A stretch of 64,000 nucleotides of DNA from Cycas panzhihuaensis. Lineage: Eukaryota > Cycadophyta. The position numbers and the translations under genes are program-made. Of the stretch, positions 57,561 to 64,000 are shown piece by piece. The notes under the pieces were generated by a model. It made no database searches. It saw only the letters and a program-made list of their open reading frames with translations, and was not told the DNA's origin. Location of the stretch: assembly GCA_023213395.1 (NCBI GenBank), contig CM041465.1, positions 52,645,741-52,709,740 of the forward strand, in the 5' to 3' direction. Within the stretch, counting starts at the first letter, position 1, and every line of letters starts with the position of its first letter.

Positions 57561-60500
57561 TGTTTCCTGGCTACCAGGAATGGGCATGGATGACACCTCT
57601 CAGGTAATCAATTATATTTCTATACTCATTTTTCACTAACTTTAGAATTTAATTGAATATTCATTAGACACATTCTACATGCTATTGGTTGACTACATGA
57701 TTGTTATGCCTAGCTTACTTGACCACTTATGATTACATCTATTACTTTAGCTTATGATGACTTAATAAAAATGTCCCATGGCATCTCATAGCCCTCTACC
57801 ATCCCTCCACAACATCCTCAAGTACTCTCAGCTCTTGCATCTTGCTTTTTGGGTATAATGTGATCCCCAACAACTCTTTTAGGCCTGATCACCCTCCCCA
57901 CTCACCACTTGTTCCTTATTGAGGCCTAGTTTCCACCTTTTTCTTACTTATCATGGTCCCACCAACATCTAAAATCTCCTAGCTACCCCAACAATTCACT
58001 ATTTTGCTTTTTTAGGGTTTAAAATCTCCTCTTTTGGGAGCCTTCTAGGTTCCCCTTTTATTTTTTACCTTGTTTTGAGTGCACCGAGGCATTATTCATG
58101 GAATCTTAACAAAGTCTATGGTACTACAAAGTTTAGTATAGTGCAACTGTCCACCATTAGTTTTTGGCCTGGTAATGGATAGTTTCACATTAATTTCAAA
58201 ACTAATGTGTGGCATCAGGTTGTTTCCCACTCAGGTTGAGCCTTAATCACTCGGTAGGTTAAGGTTGGGTATAAAAACCCAATTTTTAGCTCATTTGTTC
58301 TCTTCTTGGCTCACTTTTGGAAAGAAAGAATGTTCTCCTTTAGCTGCCTCTTACTCTCCACTCTTGCTTCTTCCTTCCTTAGGGAAAAAACCCTAAGTCA
58401 TAGGTCTATAGTAGTCTAATTTGGATAGGTCCTCATCTTAAGTGCTCCTTCAAGTCATTTGCATTAAGTTTTCTTTGCAGGTTTCACTCCCTCTTCATGT
58501 CATTGAAGGGATCTCTTATCCATCTTTCAAGGGAGACCCCTTCTTCGAACCACCTTATTAGGTAAGAAATTGTTTTAAACTAGTTTTAGTAGGGATTTTT
58601 TAGGCCTGTATTTTGCTGTCTCTTTCTTTTGGCAATAGTATTTCCTGTATATTTTTCTATTTTTTTTATAAATCCATTTCATGCACTCCTCCTTTGGAAG
58701 GTAAACCCTTCCTCCTCTTGACTTATTCCCTTCACACCTTAAGGTTTCTCCTAGGTTTTATGAAGAAGGTTGAGGGAAAATATTATAGAATATGGAGAAA
58801 TAAGTTTGAGGATAGGGTTCTGACCCTCTTAGCCATCTCCTTTAGGGAAACCCCCTACCCTTCTCAAATTTTCTCACCCTATACCTATCTTGCACACCCA
58901 TAAACTCTTAAGGGAAGGGATTCCACTAGTTGTAGCATTGGCAACACCTTCAACCAACCCCCACATGCCACTAAAATCTGATTTTTTTATAGCAAGTCTT
59001 TGTAGTTTATAAATTTCTAGCTACATCTTACAAAATCTTGTAACTTTTGCAACATTTGTAGCTTTTGGATTTTTTGCAACTTTTATTATTCACAAACTTT
59101 GTTGCCTTTCGTATTACTTGGGAGCCTTAACTTCTTACTTGATCCACTACTTTAGAGCACTTGGGTATGTGGAGGTGTCTTACTCAGAGGGCTGGCCATT
59201 CTAAGGCTATCTTTCTCTCCCTTGCTACCCCCTTTCTCCCATGGTTATTTGAGCATTTTACATGCATATAAATTAAAGTTTGAATTGCACATTGTGTTTA
59301 TTTAAAAAAGCATTTACATAAGATCATATTCTTCTCTTTTAGTAAGCACACACATACATATATGAATGCATATTTTCTCTTATGTCTATTTAGCACCTTT
59401 AAGAGGGGAAACCAACTTATTATATATGTCTCACTTTTGAGGCAAGCAAGGATCACAGTGATAGGTACAGATATTCCTTACATTTTTACTACTTTACTTT
59501 GAACTTTCTTTTTTCATTATAACTCCTTTTCTTTTGGTTTCTTTCTACACTAGCTCTTGGGGAAGGTAAGGAAGACCTATCAGTATCTCTTCTACAACAC
59601 CAACCATGGTGAGGAGTGCTAGGTGGGCAAAAGAGGATCACAAAGAAGGAGAAGAGATTGCTACACCAACCATCTCAGTACTAGGTGCACCTCCTCCTAC
59701 CTTGTCTTCTTTCTTATCCTTCTCCCCCTCTCCCAAAAAAAAAAAAAAAAAAAGAGAGAAAAGGAAAGGTTACATTTACGTTTTCACTTGCACATTGCTC
59801 ATTAGGGAAAGAAATAGCATGTTTGCACTTGTAGGCATTAACCTCACTAGTAAAGCATTTTCTCATCTTTGCTATATTCTTGTTCCCTTTTTTTATGTGA
59901 TTCTTATATCTATTAGGGTAAGGGTACAAAGGGTTATAATCTCTTCTGTCACTACTTTTTCTTTCCCATGCACTATTAGGGTAGTTTGCACTAGCTGCTA
60001 CACTCTTTTCATTCCTTGTCCTCTTAGTTCCTTTGCTTTTATTGTCATTTATAAAAGAAAAGAGAGAGAGAGAGAGGCGAGAAATAAAAGAGGGTATTAT
60101 TGTTCTTTTTTCGTTCTTCTTTTAATTTGCAATAAATCAGAAATAGTAACATTTCATAACACCACACTACTCACTATAAAACAAGACAAAGATACATTAC
60201 AGAGCACCTTATACACCTAACTATCCATATAGTTCATTGGCACCGTAGGAGCATTATCATGGGCCATCATTACACCAAAAGCCTCAGGTTAATTTGGTAA
60301 GAGGACTTCCTCAGGATAGTTAGTGTCATACGCTCCAACACTCCCCCATCACAAGGAGTTAGTTATACCTATATTGCATGCATGTCCACCATAACATTCC
60401 TCAATGGCCATACCCTTGCCTTCACGTATGTCCAGGTGTACTACCAAGGTACATAAGATCAACTTTAAACCCTGACCACTCTGATACCACTTTTCATAGG

Positions 60501-60884
60501 CTATCGTTACACCAAAAGCCCCAGGGTGATTTGGGAAGAGGACTTCCTTGGGATAGTTAGCATCACGCGCTCTAACAAGCACCCTCCTTTAGGTGCATCC
60601 TTTGGTAAGACACCATCTTGTATTACCCCCATTTAGGAGTTAGTCCCTTTGAGGCTACTCAATAAATAGAGGGAGCCCCTTTTCCCATCTCAAATTCAAG
60701 AAGGTGCTCATCAAAAGGGAAGGTTTATACACCATTTGTAGGTCCTCAAACCTACATTTTGACACATAGATACTCTTTATGGATAATCCTTTCTTTCACA
60801 TCCAAGTATCCTTTAGCCCCATAATTATTGATTGTATAGGCTTAATCCCCTTGTGTCTGGTGAACCCCCAGAGGTGCGCTTCCA
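57561..60884 (+). repeat. Tat-E 3' LTR (3324 bp)
   Basis: Intact TG...CA ends: TGTTTCCTGGCTACCAGGAA at the start and GAGGTGCGCTTCCA at the end. TATAAAA at 58270-58276, palindrome-type block at 58078-58145, donor-like CTTGGGGAAG/GTAAGG at 59565/59566. It contains about 150 bp more than the 5' LTR, mainly around 60200-60600, where a local duplication is visible (the AGGACTTCCT.AGGATAGTTAG segment occurs at 60301 and 60540). Confidence 0.93.
58270..58276 (+). promoter_or_regulatory. TATA box, Tat-E 3' LTR
   Basis: TATAAAA in GGTTGGGTATAAAAACCC, as at 43212. Confidence 0.65.
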
Positions 60885-63342
60885 TCTGTCAAGGGATGCC
60901 CCACCTCAAGCTACATCTAAATTAAACCTTAACTAGCATATCCATTAAGATCCCTTCCCTGATCATGACACATTTGACCAAGAAACTCAACCCCAAAATT
61001 GTTAAGATAAGAGGCACCCCCAACCTTAACATAAAGGGACCCCTCCTCAAAAGGATGCCCCTATCCATGTGATGGATACCATATCACATAGCCTATCCCT
61101 CATCTCCATTAGTATTACCCCTTTATGACATCATCAAAACACTTGAATTTAACCTTAAGAGGACCATTATGGGCAATGGATCTATGGTTAATACCATGCC
61201 TATGCACATGCTTGTAAAATTGAGCATCGAGGCCCTTGAGACTATCTCTTGAAAATGCCATAGGCACGACAAGAGTGAGAAGGCACCTATAGGAATAGTG
61301 ACCCTACCTCTCATCCTAAAAGACAAGACCATTTAGACTAACATTATTGTCTTAGACATCGATGTTGATTATAACCACCTTTTGGGCTAGCCATGGTTAG
61401 AGTAAATGGGGGCCATCTACTCTTCATTATGGGGGCAACTCAAATTTTTGCATGAGGGGTAAATTAGAGTTGTGGCTCAAGAACCTCTACACTTTTAATC
61501 ATCCCATTAGGCATGTTAAGACATCTTCAATGTTGCAGATGGAGAGGAAGAACCTTAAAACCCTTCTATGGCCACCTTCTTCAAGGAGGAATTAGATTAC
61601 ACCTCCTTTACCCCAACCAAATTTGGTGCACTTTGGCCCCATGGGCATAGGGAGTTATGGCAATCTCATTATCCTTAGTGACCCTAAGTTTGGTGATGAG
61701 GCATATGAACCACCTCTATGATAGGTGGTGTTCATTATTATCACCCAAGAAGAGGCATCCCATGTGGATATTCCTTCTCCTTTTAGCCTAAACTCATATA
61801 CTCTAGGGGCTTCTTAAACACCTCATGATTTTAATAAAAAGTTCTCAACAATGCTCTCCTCAACCTCCCCCACAAAGGGAGTCTCCTTAATTAGGAACCT
61901 GAATGGCCTGCCATGCATCTTAAATTCTATATAATAGGTATCTAGATCAACCCAATGCTTACTTATCAGTGACTACTCCTAAAGATTATACATCTCCCCT
62001 CCTTGTTTGAGCCACTTTATAAGGGCAAGCTCCTTGGTATATTTCTGATGAATCACATGTTGATTTATCTAGCTTTTCATCAGTCACTCCTCCCTTACCT
62101 TGAACTATTAATATGGTTCAATAAATGAGGGGTTAATCAACCCCTATCCACTTAATTGAGGGGCCACACTAGACCTCCTTATCTTGTAGCTCTGATAAGG
62201 ACATTGAATCTGTATTTTCCCATGATGAATTGATCATATATAACCCTAATCCATATAGGACTCCTTCTCCACTAATAAGGAATAGACCTATTATGTAGAT
62301 GCACTTAAACTCTTTTGAAAAGTCACTTCATTACATGGAGGTGGCAACTTACTATTATGAGTTTTTTCCCACATCACATTTATCTCCAACACCTATAAGT
62401 AAAACTATCCATAAGATAGATTAATTTAAAAATTACAAGACCTTGCTAGAGCACCTGGTAGGATCATCATCTAATTTACATTTTGATAACCATAAACTTG
62501 GTTTCTAGAAATTATTAGCTATTGCTTCCCCCTTGGTTGACCCCAACATAATTACTATTCCACCCAATCCATAAATAGACCAAGCACCCCCTCATTTTGA
62601 GGAGGGAAACATCTTATGTGTTGGAGAAACTAGGGACATTATACTTGTCCCAGATAAGTTCATTAAGATTAGGGCTAAATATTCCCCCCAAGAGGTTAGG
62701 GAGTATATGGAACTCTTTCATAAGTTCTATGATGTCTTTGCATGGGATTATACTAATATGAAGGGGGTAGACCCTAATAATATCACCTGTAATCTAAAAA
62801 TAATCCCTAGTACTAGTCTCATTAAATAGAAATAAAGGCTCTTGTACCCCAAGCTTTTGGATATAATAAAGATGGAGGTTGAAAATTTGTACAACATTAT
62901 CCTAATCACCTCCATACATTACCTAAAATAGGTTTCTATCATTGTGTTAGTAGCCAAAAAGGATAGGACCATATATATTTGCATAAACTTTTAGGATATT
63001 AACAACACTAGTCCTAAGGATAACTTTTCTCTCTTATTCATCAATTAAATTATTGATAAAACCATTAGATTTGAAGCCATGTCCTTGATGGATGGTTTCT
63101 TTAGATATAACTAGATTCAAATGCCACCCAAAGACCACCATAGGGTTGTCTTCACTACTCCCTAGGGGATGTTCGCTTACAAAGTGATGTCATTCATCTT
63201 GAATAATATTGGCACTATATATTAGCGGGCCATGTATTTCATCTTCCATGACCTCATTAATAAGATTCATGATGTCTTCATGGATGATATGATGGGCCTA
63301 CCATGTAAGAGGATTAACCACCCTATTGACCTAAGAAAGATA
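60885..63342 (+). pseudogene. Tat-D, resumed: end of gag, protease, linker and reverse transcriptase start
   Basis: Continuation of Tat-D after the Tat-E insertion. Protease block RTIMGNGSMVNTMPMHML (about 61150-61215) with Gly in place of the catalytic Asp, then VDYNHLLG. Linker remnants: IGSYGNLIILSDPKFGDE (about 61650) and LLEHLVGSS (about 62440). Reverse transcriptase: DVFAWDYTNMKGVDP (about 62735), MSLMDGFF, and the catalytic FMDDMMGLP near 63280-63306. Many stops. It breaks at 63342 at the copia LTR. Confidence 0.83.
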
Positions 63343-63982
63343 TGTTGAGAAGATAAGGTCCCAACCCTTAAACTACCACCAAGATCTAAACTATTCTTGC
63401 AACTAGTTACAAGAATCAAAACTAAAATTTAATATGTAAGTTCTTAAACCATAGATAAAATAATAAAATGAACAAGAAATCCAAGCATCACATATACACC
63501 CAATATACAATGGTAAAACCCTAGCAGTATGCTAGGGAAACATCCATATAGGAAAGATATCGATCTTTATTGTCAAAGAATGGAGAAAATATACATAATC
63601 TATAGTAAAGTAATCACAGCAATAACAACCAGTTACCCAACTCCTCATAGTACATTGAACACTATCAACATGATAAAAAATGCCCTAAATTAGGCTACAT
63701 GAGAGAGTCATATAAGGCAGAGATCTTGATCGTAGAATCTAGGGTATTTTGAGCGAACAACCCTAATTCTCTTTACAATTTAATATACTTTCTAGTGCTA
63801 GATTTTTAAGTTGGGGGATATCGCCCTCGAACCCCCTCTTTATGGGGGTTGTTCCACACCCCCCTAGCCAAGGGGGGCTCCCGCCTCCCTTGGAACCCCC
63901 TAAGGAAGGTTTTGGGGGGAAGCTGCACTGCTAACCTGTCAAAATTTTAGCCTCCAAATCATTGTTGTCATATTACCTAATA
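63343..63982 (-). repeat. H, copia-type LTR (about 640 bp), probably a 3' LTR
   Basis: Begins TGTTGAGAAG on the plus strand, immediately where the Tat-D reverse transcriptase breaks. It ends at CCTAATA next to a purine tract on the minus strand, so it is the 3' LTR of a minus-strand element that continues beyond the window. It includes a C-rich patch at 63818-63915. Boundaries are inferred without a partner LTR. Confidence 0.6.
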
Positions 63983-64000
63983 ATCTCCACCTTGACCACA
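63983..64000 (-). other. H polypurine tract
   Basis: TGTGGTCAAGGTGGAGAT on the minus strand, the familiar copia purine tract directly before an LTR start. Confidence 0.65.

Noticed and set aside
59606-60220. A 204-codon frame in the Tat-E 3' LTR, starting MVRSARW, with a related 62-codon start in the 5' LTR (44573).
   Set aside because: It lies just after the donor-like site in the LTR, has a homopolymer Lys run, lacks an ATG in the 5' LTR copy and is not open in Tat-A, B or D LTRs. More likely chance in noncoding LTR sequence.

Overview
This window looks like intergenic DNA from a large plant genome, probably a gymnosperm or other large-genome seed plant; the species cannot be fixed from sequence alone. 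Almost everything is assignable to nested, decayed LTR retrotransposons. I found no intact host gene, no RNA gene and no CRISPR. The plant call rests on Tat-lineage Ty3/gypsy elements with very long LTRs (2.4-3.3 kb), a plant mobile domain (PMD) reading frame, Ty1/copia elements (one primed by initiator tRNA-Met), an L1-type LINE tail with a plant-type RNase H, and heavy C-to-T decay that turns Gln codons into TAG.

Layout. Tat-A (minus strand) enters at the left edge with gag (1-618), a primer site and its 5' LTR. That LTR is split by Tat-B, a complete 16.9 kb minus-strand element (3280-20180) with a perfect GTTTA target duplication; the rest of the Tat-A LTR resumes at 20186-20786. A badly decayed minus-strand copia (C1, about 20787-27881) follows, and its RNase H is split by a 2.6 kb solo Tat LTR (21654-24260, duplication ATACC). 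From 30406 the elements read on the plus strand: Tat-D (30406-35251, resuming at 60885-63342) is split by Tat-E (35252-60884). The 5' LTR of Tat-E is itself split by copia F (35400-42653, duplication TTATG), which carries a 5'-truncated LINE and two antisense non-transposon-like reading frames. Another copia LTR closes the window (63343-63982).

How the Tat family works. The two near-complete copies, B and E, share one architecture: LTR, primer site, gag, protease, a long acidic linker, reverse transcriptase with RNase H, integrase, then about 5 kb more before the 3' LTR. That 3' block holds (i) a PMD plus coiled-coil ORF on the opposite strand, with a short GT-AG intron at the same place in both copies, and (ii) a stand-alone 423-bp RNase H ORF close to the 3' LTR with the same start and stop in both copies. 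The LTRs share a palindrome-rich block upstream of a TATA box and a splice-donor-like site about 1.3 kb downstream of it. A version of the palindrome block also lies upstream of the antisense PMD ORF, oriented toward it. Together this suggests an element with two oppositely directed transcription units using related promoters, plus a possible spliced subgenomic RNA for the second RNase H. All copies seen are inactivated by stops and active-site changes.
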